64,000 nucleotides of DNA from Marisa cornuarietis (lineage: Eukaryota; Mollusca; Gastropoda; Architaenioglossa; Ampullariidae), in NCBI GenBank assembly GCA_004794655.1, contig SMMW01000614.1, positions 5,664,501 to 5,728,500 of the forward strand. Direction: 5' to 3'. Of this stretch, positions 30,183 to 41,039 are shown piece after piece. The notes below the pieces were generated by a model, which saw only the letters and a list, made by a program, of their open reading frames with translations, was not told the origin of the DNA and did no database searches. The translations under genes were made by a program, and so were the position numbers. Every line of letters starts with the position of its first letter. Position 1 is the stretch's first letter.

Positions 30183-31828
30183 ATATATATATAAGTTAGA
30201 ACACCCCGAAATTACACAGCATTAGTAACCCACGAACAGATCTTTGCATTATGTTACGTGAAAGAACACGTGCGGAACGCCGTGCGGTCAGTGTGTGGTG
30301 TCTGTGACCTGTCTGCACGTTGCGTTTCCCTAACACATATACTTATTTATGTCACCAAAGAAAACGTAAAGAAAACGTTCGTGATATTCATTTGATGCCA
30401 CGTTACGTGAGGTAGTAATCGTCCTTCTCCTCACTCGTCACTTGTCTCCCTTGAGTGTGTTGCAGTCAATAAGAGTCCCTATGTTCTTGCTAACCTGAGT
30501 GCCCCTCAGAGAAGAGGTCAGGTCGCGGGTAAACCTTGTTTGAAGTCACCAAAACGCAAATTGATTCTCCAGTGTGATTAAATTCTTCGAGAAACTACCT
30601 GTAAGGTTTCATTTTGCTCATATCTCCAAGGGGATTCTCTCTTACTTAAAACAGAAGCGGCCACGGGGTTAGAAAAGTCTTTTCCTCGTGAGCTAAGTCA
30701 AAAAGTCGAAAAAATGTTTAGGCAAGCTAGAGTTTTTGGTATTTGGTCGAACAACAGCAGTAAATATTTAATTAATTTGTGTGGAATTGATGTGTTAGAA
30801 ATCAAATGTAAATGGGTGCAGGAACAAAAGATCCAGTAAAAATCTTCTCTCTTACTTAAAACAGAATTTGTCACGGTTTTAAAATAGCCCTCTCCTCGTG
30901 AGCTAAGTCAAGAAGTCGAAAATAATGTTTATATAAGCAAGAGTTTTTGGAATTTGGTCGAATTTGCTCGTTGCAGTCTCTTTTAACTTTTATTCAGGGC
31001 GCAGTACCTGCATGCTGAACTCGTCCTCTGACACCTTACAAACCACGCCTAAGCCCAGCGAACAGCAGCACAATAAATTATGTGACGTCAGAGTGAGTGA
31101 GTGAGTGAGTGAGTTAGTGAGTGGCAAACAGTACAAAAGGAATGCGTGGAACCTGCGCATCAAAAGTTTTTTTTTAATATTCCATCTCTGCACATTTACA
31201 TGGCGGCCAAACTTATTTTCTCCGAAGTCCGAGGGCTAAATAGCCTTCTTGCAGACTTTGCCGCACCCCTCACGACAGCATTTCTCATCGGATGCACACG
31301 AGGCGTCACTGCTGCAGCTGATGGACAGAACCTCGCAGGGACCATAACTCCTGCTGGGCTTTGGGCTGCTTCCTGTTCATTACAAAGGGAGATAAAACAG
31401 AGCGATTGGAACCACGAGAAATATCATAAAAATTATGGCCTGTCGATTCCTTCTTCTCCTATCTATAGCTACTGGCTTGTCTCATATACTCTAGTACTTA
31501 CATTTGTTAAGGTAACATCTATAAGAAACAAAGACACTGCTGACATTTAGTCTCACTAAGTGCAAAAATAACTTCATAGATTAAAGATAGTAACAAAACA
31601 ATTATGTAGACGAATCCACAACACAGTCGTATGAACTAATTTTAAATCATTGCACATCATATTACGTAATAATATAATTTAGACCATTGTCCCTCTTCTT
31701 ACCTTGAAAAATCGGAAATCTGTTATATTGTATGATGAGTTTTCCCATTTTTCCAATTTCATTACGCCAAGACTCCACCGTTTATAGACATTCAAATATA
31801 TGCTCATGTTTACCGAAATGCTATTCTC
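30183..31828. other. Non-coding spacer with a direct repeat
   Basis: A ~115-bp unit occurs twice as a direct repeat, at 30637-30750 and 30846-30962. Both start TCTCTCTTACTTAAAACAG and contain CTCGTGAGCTAAGTCA. A (GAGT)n tract lies at about 31091-31118. No gene is supported. Confidence 0.5.
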
Positions 31829-32776
31829 TCATCCCTCTAATCTCTTAACACGTCGCATTAAGATGTCTCTTTGAAGCTCTACAGGTAACGCCGAGAACCT
31901 GCCGCTTTTCTGCAGGTCTGTCAGTCGAATTTCACTTGCTGTATCCAGAAGATTCTCTCTTAACGAACTTAGCTGTTGGTACTGTTGAGCGAGTTGTAGA
32001 TAAAACAAACGGCTGTCAGTGCTCTGTTTAGATAATGACCCCCATCTGTACGTCATCCTAAACAAGAAAGAAAAAAAATTCAAAATGCTATAAATAAACA
32101 TACACTCCTATGAATTTTAAACACGCTTCACAAACGCCGATAGAGCTTTGGTAAAAACAAATTATGATAAACCAAGCAAACTTTAAAAAAATATTTTATG
32201 ATAATAAATAGATATAATAGGAAAAGTCAAAATGTTAAAAATCCTTCATTTAAATATTCATAAACATAAATAGGTCACCAATAATGAAAGATAATAAAAC
32301 CTAAGAGATGGTAGAGTAACAATGTTGATCACGGTATAAAAATTACAAGTTAATACATTTATAACCTTATCCATGTAACAATATAAAAATAATCAATGTG
32401 GAATAACCGAATAATCAAATCTGGAGTTGAGAAAATATGTACCAGATCATACATCGAACACAATTAGGCACAAGAGTGAAAATTGCTAGCAAGCAAGACG
32501 GGTTCCAGAAATAATAAGCATCAGATAAGATGTCTCATAGAACTTAGACAAGGGCTAATTTCCTCGGGTACCATTTTCTACAATATTTCTAACGCCCTTA
32601 GCAGCCTACAGTGTAAAACAAAAATAACACGTAGGTGTACAAGCACATTTCCACTGAAAGAAGCAAGTGTCATCTTTGCCTCTGTAGCTGCTTGGCGATG
32701 AACTGCTTGCAGTTTGTAAAGACCTGTTCCGTTTGGTACTCCTCTGCTAGATGAAGAAGGTTCTCAAGGGTTTCAT
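31829..32776 (-). pseudogene. Disrupted BTB exon 2 (candidate partner of copy D)
   Basis: After the TTTTTAG acceptor, 32776-32675 reads DETLENLLHLAEEYQTEQVF, then T-N-C-K-Q-F-I-A-K-Q-L. The C-terminal half resumes at 32051-31829 with S-T-D-S-R-L-F-Y-L, LSSLRENLLDTASEIRL and ALPVELQRDILMRR. Between them is a 611-bp insertion (32058-32668) flanked by a 6-bp direct repeat (GTCATC on the plus strand, 32052-32057 and 32669-32674). Even with the insert removed, the halves are out of frame and meet a TGA. The insertion's 3' end happens to make a good splice acceptor (TTTCTTGTTTAG). The only upstream exon 1 candidates are the relic at 39.1 kb and the intact exon at 40.3 kb. Confidence 0.78.
32058..32668. 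mobile_element. 611-bp insertion in BTB exon 2
   Basis: An AT-rich insert bounded by GTCATC on both sides. Its ends (CTAAACAAGAAAG and GAAAGAAGCAAGT) are not inverted repeats, and there is no coding region. Its class is unknown; a short retroposon is possible. Confidence 0.6.
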
Positions 32777-34790
32777 CTAAAAAGATTGATCAGGCAGTTT
32801 ATTATTATGAGGTATATACACAAACAGAGAATATTATGTACAAAATAAAGTCAGGGGGAAAAAGTGAACAATGTCTTGAAGCGTCACCTGACATGATATG
32901 CTATTTGCTATATTTGAATCAGGTAGTTTATTTGTAGGGTACAGAAAACCAAGTTTAGTTATAACGTCTTCAACTTCATACCTACATTAATATCACATAC
33001 ATAGCTGTGCTCAAAGAAACATTTTTGTACCGCTCTTGAGATCAGTAAAATTACCAGGAATAAAACTTCGCTCAAACAAGATCAATTATAATGTATTATT
33101 TATAGCCCATCAAAAAATAAATACTTGTACATTCTAATCTGAAATCTGCATAAGCACATCAGACTTCTCTTTCTTAATTATGAATTTTTCTGAAATAAAA
33201 TTAATATACCGTCATTCCTTCCATTACATATATTTCACTACGCGCTTTTTCAGCATACTCACTTTAACAATTTTGGGAAAAAATCAGTGCAAGAATTTAT
33301 TTTATATCACTCAAAGTTTCGTGTACCAGATTTGACTCATTCTTGACCGTAGGCTAAGCGGCGGTTAGACCCCCTTGGACCCATGTATTTACCCCTTTTT
33401 CAAAAATTCATACAAAATTAATTAATATAGGTAGAAGAACAATTCGAATTGATGAAGATAGATCAAAATGTTAAAGAAAATGAACAGCCTTTTTTGTGTT
33501 TGCTTGAAAACACACTTTTATAGTATTCCCAACAGAAAGTGCCATGATCATGAGCCCAAAGACAACGCGCGCAGTGAAACATTAGCGGATTAGCCGCTTT
33601 CACAAGCGTAAATGAAAATAACATAAGGGAGGGAACTACTGAAACATTTAGGAAATGTTCCACCATGATTCCTTCCCTTGAACTGGCAGCCAATCAAAAG
33701 TTTTCGTTTTGTAACAAAGAGAAGAATGTAAACATTGGTCAAGCGCCATTTTGACGTATCGAAGTACGTTGCCGTCAATCAATTTTACATGGATTTGTAC
33801 TTCAACAACCGTAAAGGAGAAGAAATAGTAAATAATATTTAAATTCTAATGTATATTCTAATAAAACATATGTTTGTTTTGGTACTTTATGTCTGTATAT
33901 GTTGTGTAAATCGAAATTTCACTCCCGGGCATTTGCTAGTCATTTTCCAAACAGAAAGACAGGTAATGTGGGAAAATTCGAAGAACTCCTGTTAAAACGT
34001 ACTTCCTACATTTTTTTTAAGAAAGACAGTTGTGTTCAGAAATGAATAAGCTATATTATTTATTAAGTTTTTCTTACAAAAACCAATGTTTAAGAGTAAC
34101 AAAATTTAAAAAGTGCATCACACCATAGGGTGCGGTCCGCGACCAGGTGAAGGTCACGTGATCACACCTATTAGGCCGAACCGAAAGGAACAAGTTGAAT
34201 GAACACAAATCCAGATGCGGTGCCTGCAACAACGTAAAATCTTCAATGCCGCTCATCATAAATAATTGCAGAAATCGTTTCACAGTTTATCATCATCTTC
34301 AATGAAGCCCTGGTATATATATATATGTTACGGTCAAAGCCTGAAGTCCGGCCATTTCTCGAATTGGCCGGCCATTTCGCACTTTGGGCGAGAGGTATGG
34401 CAAAAGTCCGATGTACTTGAAACGATCAGTGTATATTCTACTTTGGCTGGCCATTTCGCGAAGTGGCCGCGAGACTCCTGCCAAAACGCGATGAAAGTTG
34501 GAGTGGCGTCCCCTCGCCTAACAGGCTTGAGGGAGGCGGCTCTCCGCAATTTTTGTCTTTTTCTTAATTTGTTGTGTTTTTAGTGCCCATTGTGTCAGTC
34601 GGTACTTTCTTCGCTGCGTCGCTTTCTGCCTGACGTCATAACGCTTTTTCTGAAGATCTTTAGATCACACAACGACACGAAGGCTTTTCTCTGAACTCAC
34701 GGCCGTTGAGAGCCAGCACGGGTCCCGGAGCAGACGACTTGCTAAAACAAGTAGCTGGTAAAGTTCATAGATTCAAGAGTGACAAGAGGC
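32777..34790. other. Non-coding spacer
   Basis: A block at about 33770-33920 is similar to 38150-38305. At 34350-34470 the motif GGCCATTTC recurs beside GGCCGGCC and GAAGTGGCCG, suggesting an imperfect inverted-repeat element. No coding region is supported. Confidence 0.35.
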
Positions 34791-35580
34791 TAAAGACAGA
34801 CAAAGGGTATGTCAGACAAATCAGTAACCACGCATTGTGCTTATTCCCAATCTCAGTTGTCTGATTCTCCACCAGCAAGTAACCTGACGACATCACCTCC
34901 CCACCACTGGCAGAAAACAAGGTGAAGGTCACTATCAACATCAATGAGTCATCGTCATCAGAAGTGGTCATCGTGCAGTTTGACAGTGTGGCGTGTGTCT
35001 ATCAGCCATATACAGGAATAGCCAAAGGTCTCACAGATACAACCACACTGCATGTAGGTCCGCACTCGACAACAGGACTGTAGGTGGCTGTTAAGCGGAT
35101 TGATCTAGAAAACTTAGATCACGAGTTCTCTTATGCATAGAAAGAAATATTAACCAAGCAGTTACAATATGAGACTATTCTCCCACATTACTGTAGCTTC
35201 GTCCATCGCCATGAACTGTGGACAGTCATGCTTGTCATGGGCTCTGGTTCTTGCCATGACCTGCTGGTCATACACAGGGGTGTGAAGACTACCCCTGCGT
35301 TTATATCAGCTAGCGGACAGGTGTGTCTCACTGGCTTCCAGAACTCCACAGTCTATGACTATCCTAGCATACTGCTGATTGCCTCCAGTAGTTCAGTCCG
35401 GAAATTCTTGAACAGAATCTGGATATTTCTCAGTGATTGTAAAACTAATCTGATGATCTTACTACAAGAATTCTGCTATTTTTCAGTGATTTTAAAATTA
35501 ACCCCATACACTGTACAGCGCATTGAGTCGACTCTGGAGTTGAAAATTGTGCTATATAAATCTGCTTTAATATTTAATAT
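34790..35580 (+). pseudogene. STRAD pseudokinase retrocopy with LINE 3' tail, copy 1
   Basis: Intronless sequence whose broken frames match STE20-related adaptor (STRADA/B). It reads G-I-A-K-G-L-T-D-T-T-T-L-H, VAVKRIDLENLDHEF, H-R-H-E-L-W-T-V-M-L-V-M-G-S-G-S, then H-R-G-V-K-T and G-Q-V-C-L-T-G-F, and out of frame F-S-P-E-I-L-E-Q-N-L. Human STRAD has, from memory, YVTVRRINLE, ELWVVTSFMAYGSAKDL, HRSVKASHIL and LSPEVLQQNL. About 30 residues between D-L and H-R are missing. After a short unrelated stretch comes a tail with GCATTGAGTCGACTCT and GCTATATAAATCTGC, the same as the LINE at 2.77 kb. Copy 2 at 62.3 kb is nearly identical. Confidence 0.8.
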
Positions 35581-35611
35581 TTAAAAAAAACCTTGAGAAC
35601 GTCGAAAAGAA

Positions 35612-35974
35612 ATGGAGGGTGCTATAAATTCAGGGAATGCATCCGGAAATGAAGCTCCTGCCGTGGCAGTGGAACCATCGGAAATTCCTGAAGGGTTGGC
35701 TGACAATAACAATGCGACAATAATATTGTGTGGTGTGTGAAAAAGAGTGTAGTGCAGCCCATTCTTGTGGATCCTGCGGGAAATATGTCCTGCAATTTGT
35801 GGAATAAGTAACGAAGCAGGCGAAGGTTACGGAGTGAAAATTACTTGCAGGCTACGTCACAATAAACAAGAAATCTAGAAGAAGAGGTGAGCAGCTCATG
35901 CTAGTTTGCAAGCTCAAGGTGCAAAGATGCTGAGAAGTTCAGGTGCAAAATTCCCACCGGCTGAAGATGGAGAT
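35612..35974 (+). pseudogene. KRBA2-like integrase/transposase gene, upstream part
   Basis: Decayed region in several frames, with a PHD-like C-G-S-C-G-K segment and then G-A-K-M-L-R-S-S-G-A-K-F-P-P-A-E-D-G-D-N. This is the region N-terminal to the C-rich tail in KRAB-A-domain-containing-protein-2-like repeat proteins (family pattern from memory). It continues at 37122 after the LTR-like insertion; joining the two sides restores G-D-N-V-R-I-H-L-P-D-V-D-R-G. The upstream integrase core is not present here. Confidence 0.6.
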
Positions 35975-35979
35975 AACGT

Positions 35980-37116
35980 TGTGAAGACCGCACAACGTGT
36001 AGACAGGTTACACCACAAACAGACTACACGGCGCGCTTCACGTGTTCTTTCAATCAACACAAAACACAAAGTTCTGCACATGGGTTTCTCGAGCTGTGTA
36101 ATTCGGGCGGGGTTTCTAACTAAATTGTATAGGGATCCAGATACATCAGTAATCAATCAATAAATCAATCAACATAAATCAATATATCAATGAACGGGCA
36201 TGAATCAAGACACAGTTCCCCATCTATAGATCGTACCATCACAAACAACTCTTACTGCTACCAAACCAACTCTCCTCTAAAGTTCCAATTCATCAGTTCT
36301 CAAACCGAAAGAGACTTATATACAACGTGTACTGCAACGATAGTCTTATGTCCAATATGAAAAGACCAAACTTACTGTTCGAGGTCCATCGTGCATTCAC
36401 TCCATCACTAACACACATATAGAATTATCTCCCTTGCTCCGGTTGATGGGCAAAATCCGCAATCCGAGGATAGTACTCCCTGGGGTCAGGCACACAGCAA
36501 TTTGAAGGCAGTACTTCCTGGTCGTAAGGCACACAGCTCACTGACGACACTAAACTCCTGATAGAAGGGTACACAGCTCACAGACGATATTATATTCCTG
36601 ATCGTAGGGCACTCAGCTCACTGACGACAATCTTCATCCAGTCTTCTCGACCCCCTAAACTAATTCCTGAAAATACTTATGCTTTCCTGAATACTCAGAC
36701 CACTGCATTGTCACATTATATTCTATCTTCACAACAATCGTACTTATTTCTTAGAACCATCAAATCGCATAAACGCTCGTCATTCTCTCCAGACCAAACA
36801 TTAAAGAAAAAGGCTATTACAGAGATTCATAAAGAAAAAAATATCCCATAGCTTGGCTGGGCAAGGAACTAGGAATAGTCCCCTCTCGCTTTCACACAAT
36901 AAAGTCTCCTACCTCCTTACACTTAGGACGTTAGGTCGGGGAATCAATCAGCTCAGCTAACTTTCAGGGCATCAGTGAATACTTTACTCAGTCGTCCCTT
37001 GAACCCTACTCACATTCCTCTAATTTCATTCAAGGGGGACTAGTATGGCTTTTTACTACATAAAGGGACCTAACTCCCATTCTCCATTCTTTACTGTTAC
37101 GGGTCGATCCGTGACA
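35980..37116 (-). mobile_element. Solo LTR-like element, copy 2, with 5-bp TSD
   Basis: A 1137-bp insertion starting TGTGAAGACC and ending CCGTGACA on the plus strand (TG...CA ends). It is flanked by AACGT on both sides (35975-35979, 37117-37121), the 5-bp duplication typical of LTR retroelements. On the minus strand it matches the element at 29081-30177. Three subrepeats of roughly 55 bp around 36470-36640 share a core like CTGACGACA..TCCTGATCGTAGGGCAC. There is no pol coding region, so a solo LTR is most likely. Confidence 0.75.
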
Positions 37117-37121
37117 AACGT

Positions 37122-37470
37122 GCGTATCCACTTACCAGATGTTGACAGAGGCCGCGGTGACCCAAAAGCATTCTTGCTGTTGTCATGAACGTCGAGGACG
37201 TTTTCTACAAGCTAGCAACAGAACATGGCTTTCTCAAACAACTGTATTCCAGATGTGAGTTTTCCATTCTGCACGAGAAACTACTCACACTTGATTCCGT
37301 AGGCACAGAAGAAAAATCACTACGAGGCGTCACGTCTTCCCAATCACTGACAGGGAGCCAAGAGATGCAATTGTTCTACTAAGTGCGAAACAAATCGCTG
37401 TAAATGCAGAAGCAACAAACTTTTATGTAATTCGAAATGTCACAAAAGTTCATCTTGTTGTAATAAGTGA
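37122..37470 (+). pseudogene. KRBA2-like integrase/transposase gene, C-terminal part
   Basis: Reads V-R-I-H-L-P-D-V-D-R-G-R-G-D-P-K-A-F, then HGFLKQLYSRCEFSILHEKL, a serine-rich spacer and, after a frameshift near 37370, the cysteine-rich tail R-C-N-C-S-T-K-C-E-T-N-R-C-K-C ... L-C-N-S-K-C-H-K-S-S-S-C-C-N-K-stop. The conserved order D-V-D-R-G, K-Q-L-Y-x-R and C-x-C-x3-C-x4-C-x-C is typical of KRBA2-like transposon proteins in invertebrates (family knowledge from memory). Two frame breaks and an upstream LTR insertion make it a pseudogene. Confidence 0.72.
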
Positions 37471-39110
37471 TTACAGAGACTGATAATTTATAAATAATGA
37501 AGTTATGGTTATACAGAGCCAACAAAACAGTGATTTTTTTTTCTTCCGACTTTGGTTGATCCTCCCATGCCCTTCGTGATCTGGCCGACCAATTCCCCCA
37601 AATCAAGAAAAGTTCGGACATTGGCCAACCGATTTACAGCGCTCTTAGGAATTTCCCGATTTGGCCGATGTAACATATATTCCCTATTGTTCCCTTTAGA
37701 TGCACACAACACGGCAGCACGTTTTTACCGGTGGCTGCCCTCACTCAAGGTTGTCCTTGTCACTCACTAATGCAACTTCACAACAAAAGGCGTGTTTTAA
37801 GCTGTTTCTTGGCTCTTTGGTTTAAACATTGAGTCTGTGCAAATGTTTTAATGAACTGGCCCAGTTATTTACTTTCTTCTATCTTTGCACCTGCGGAATG
37901 TATCTCTGGAAATAATAGAAGATTATTTCATAAAGTTTTTTGACGTAAGTAACAACCTCTGTAAAAGTTGGTCGATTTGTCTTCTAGTATGGGTCGATTT
38001 ATTCTTTGGTATGGTCTTCTAGGGGTCGAGGTCGTAACGTCCTAGGCGATTCGTTCTGTGACCTTATTTAAAGATGAGTGGTATTCGAAGAGTAGAACAC
38101 ATTCATGTCGTATCGAATAAGGTCGGGCGAACTTTTTCGCCAGTAGGGTAATGTCAAAAACGGTTTCTCAATTCAACATATATTTGTACTCCAAGAACCC
38201 AAATTGGCAAGAAAATAGTAAGTAATATTTAAATACAAATGCTCATTCTAATTAAATATATGTTTAGCACTTTGTGCTTGTATGTATTTTGTAAATAATT
38301 TTTGTGCAAAATTCTACTAGTGTGACCCACTTCCCGAAAGTGAGCTATCCTTTTCCCTACAGTCACCAGCTTTTGGCAGTACAACTTTCTTAAATATTAA
38401 TAACTATTCATCTGCAATAAAGACAACTATCAGTGACACACCGTTTTAAAGACCATTAACGAAATCGCGTACCTGTAGGCGGAGCTAAGCAAAATCATTA
38501 AGTCACTCCACACCCGACACTGCTATAAACCGATACCATAAAACTAAAATATCCCTATCACGTGGTTCATTAAAGGCAGTTCATTAACGGCACACAGTTC
38601 CATACTCAGCACTAATATAAACCGACACAAAATACTAAAATATCCTTATCACGCGGTTCATTAAAGGCAGTTTAGTGACGGCACGCAACTAATACCCGAC
38701 ACTAATATAAGCTTATGCAAAAAAGAGAGTAATATTTCCCTATCACGCAGTCTATTAAAGGCAGCTTATTAATGACACACAACTCCACGCCACACCTCAC
38801 CGCGATCCCCTCTCAAAAAGCATCGTTACTCCCTTCTGCGAAAATAACATTGACGAATGATGTAGTGCATTACCCTTTAAACACTACTGGTCAAATGGTC
38901 AATAGCAGCCAAGTGAAAGGTCTGTAGCGAACCGCAGCCAGCCACCCAGAATGACCATTTCATTGGAATGTTTTCACTAAGAACCAGGAACAGCCTGAAA
39001 TATTTTCAAACCTCGAGGGTTCGCCGAAGTTTGTCTAGCCCAAACAATTCGTGTGCACATTTTATGAGCTTCAAATCTGAAGCGAAATCAAAAAGGCGAG
39101 TGTTTACTTT
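37471..39110. other. Non-coding spacer with satellite-like repeat
   Basis: No gene seen. It contains a GGCC-rich inverted segment at 37555-37675 and the ~91-bp tandem repeats at 38510-38790. Confidence 0.4.
38510..38790. repeat. Three tandem ~91-bp units
   Basis: The phrase CACTAATATAAACCGA and variants recurs at 38518, 38610 and 38700. Each time it is followed by ATATCCCTATCACG and TTCATTAAAGGCAGTT-like segments. Unit divergence is modest. Confidence 0.75.
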
Positions 39111-39114
39111 AACT

Positions 39115-39215
39115 CAACACCTTCTCCAGGGTAAAGTTGCTGCAGAAAGTTTACCACAACTGCATATATCTTTTGTGGAAGAGGGATTTCCTGCAGGTAT
39201 TGTTTTAGATAGTCT
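39115..39215 (-). pseudogene. Relic of BTB exon 1
   Basis: The minus strand reads D-Y-L-K-Q-Y-L-Q-E-I-P-L-P-Q-K-I-Y-A-V-V-V-N-F, then L-Q-Q-L-Y-P-G-E-G-V-E-L-K and a stop. This matches the DFKE..EIPLPGKKY..VxLLEQIYPGEG block of the array genes. Upstream residues (S-D-L-C-T near 39290) are only faintly recognisable and the HSPVF block is lost. It is a dead exon 1 between copy D's exon 1 and the disrupted exon 2. Confidence 0.7.
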
Positions 39216-40313
39216 GGAATAGAATAGGTTAAACAAATTAACCGTCGCCGGCCAGTTCTTCACTTCCCAGGGAGACACAGCAAGTGCAGAGATCACTGCG
39301 TGGTGGGAATTGGAGGCTTATTCCTTCCAAGTAAGGTGCAGAAATCACATTTCTTTTATTCTTCGGATGCTTGTAACGCTTGAATTTTTTGTTATATTTT
39401 TATACAGATATGTCTAAGTGATCTTGTTTTTTTTAAACTGTCATAGACGGAGTATTTTTATCCTGGAATATTTGGCCTAGGAAAGTTGTGGTCGCTCGTC
39501 CCCAAGAGGCAGCGCCAGTTTGTATAACGCCTGTTTCCCTAATGGCAACGCCGATATTGTTAACGTCTCCTAGTGGTGTCAGTGATTTTCTTTTCGGATT
39601 TTTGTGGAAAAATTTATATATATATATATATATATGTATTTTCTTGAATTAATGGAACATCAAGCTCAAGTGACTGTAATTAATAGTGTTGTAAAATAAC
39701 AGCAGCAAGTGTGAACGGTATAAAAGTGACCTTGTGCCGAACTATAAGCGATATTATTCTTCTATGACAATCAAATATTTTATAATTAGAGTTGTTGAGT
39801 AAATTAGTAACTTTCTGGATGTTTGTTTTTTTCACCAGTTATCGTAGAATCTTATTAAGTACTGTATCTTAATGTTTTGATACAATTAATTACAACTGAA
39901 GAAAAGAACGCGCACATGTCAAGGCGTCTGCAATCGCGAGTGTCTATGATAGTCAACTACAATAATTTAATTCCTATTACATAAAGAAAGGAAAAGTATT
40001 TAATCTACACGTTTTCCTCTAACAGATTGGTATGCTGTCATAAATTTTAAGTACTGTTACTAGACTTTGATAAAGGTAACTTAAGTAAAAGTAGGTTTTT
40101 CAAGTATGAGATTGCCATATAGATAATAAATTACTTTAAACTCTCTACAAAAACATGAAAAGGTACTCTAATTTAAGAATAACTACATCCTTTCTTGAAC
40201 CGTTAGACTATTTTAGTTTACTTTTAAACTTTTTTCTCCGTTTCAACCGCATGTTTTCTCTGTGTCTCTTCCTCTCTTTATATATATATATATTTCTCAG
40301 TACTAAACCTCAC

Positions 40314-40737
40314 CTCTCATTAACTCAAATCCTTCCCCGGGGTAGATTTGCTCCAAAAGATTTACCATGGTAGCGTATTTCTTTTTTTCCAGTGGGATCT
40401 CTTTTAAATTTCGTTCCTTGAAGTCGCCCGTAAACATGGCCCGGAACACAGGTGAGTGAATCATCAGAAGAGATTTACTGACGTGAAGTTTCTTTTCCTC
40501 TACCACAAGGATAATGTCGGAGATTTCGTCACTTTCTTCAAATCGGTTCTTTGAAGGAAATTCTTCTACATCTTCTTTCTTTTGGTTGCCGTCATCTTCT
40601 TTGTCATCATCGTCAGACTCTGAGTCTTCGTCCGTTAGATCGCTGTCATCTTCTTTGTCATCATCGTCATAATAAGAGTTTTCTTCCCTTCTTTGTGGTA
40701 GTCTTGGCAAACGAGGAAGAATTCTGTTCAAAGCCAT
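40314..40737 (-). CDS. BTB/POZ exon 1, array copy D (partial gene)
   Basis: Intact exon 1 from MALNRILPRL, 141 codons, ending in phase 1 at the donor AGAG|GTGAG. A basic leader (LPRLPQRREE) and an acidic stretch (DDDDKEDDSD and DSESDDDDKEDD) precede the BTB core: NRFEESDEISD, I-I-L-V-V-E-E-K-K-L-H-V-S-K, LLMIHSPVFRAMF, DFKERNLKEIPL and LLEQIYPGEG. The phi-x-E F-K-E motif is present. No good exon 2 lies close downstream; the nearest is the disrupted one at 31.8-32.8 kb, past several insertions. Promoter and intron match those of copy E, so D and E arose by segmental duplication. D may still be transcribed but probably makes only a truncated BTB domain. Confidence 0.75.
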
Positions 40738-40866
40738 AAAACTGAGAAGAAAAATCTACCTAAATGCAGAGAGAGCGAGAGGCTTGCACAACACTATGTT
40801 ACTTTTTGCAGGGCCAGGTATGTTCTACGAAGCATTAGACAACGCACAACTTAAGTAGCCCGGTGA

Positions 40867-40876
40867 GGGAAAACCC
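40867..40876 (+). promoter_or_regulatory. kappaB/Dorsal-like site upstream of BTB copy D
   Basis: GGGAAAACCC followed by G, about 130 bp upstream of the copy D start. It lies in the segment shared with copy E. Confidence 0.42.
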
Positions 40877-41039
40877 GTAAATGTCGACTGAGCGCCAAAA
40901 CACCAGATGGTTGATTGGCGCGGCAGTCAATGGACGGACGTAGTTTACTGCTTCGTGCGCCGCTCCCACGATCCAACCACCCAAACTCAAAGGCATGTTC
41001 ACAAATTTAACGATTACTCATCCACCCAAGAGAAGCGAT

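Noticed and set aside
31146..31550. 134-codon plus frame
   Set aside because: No domain, no neighbouring exons and no sign of conservation.
35228..35584. 118-codon plus frame as a real small gene
   Set aside because: It is a piece of the STRAD retrocopy running into spacer and LINE tail; a near-identical broken copy exists at 62.8 kb.
35914..36156. 80-codon minus frame
   Set aside because: It spans the junction between the KRBA2-like relic and the LTR-like insertion, so it is not a gene.
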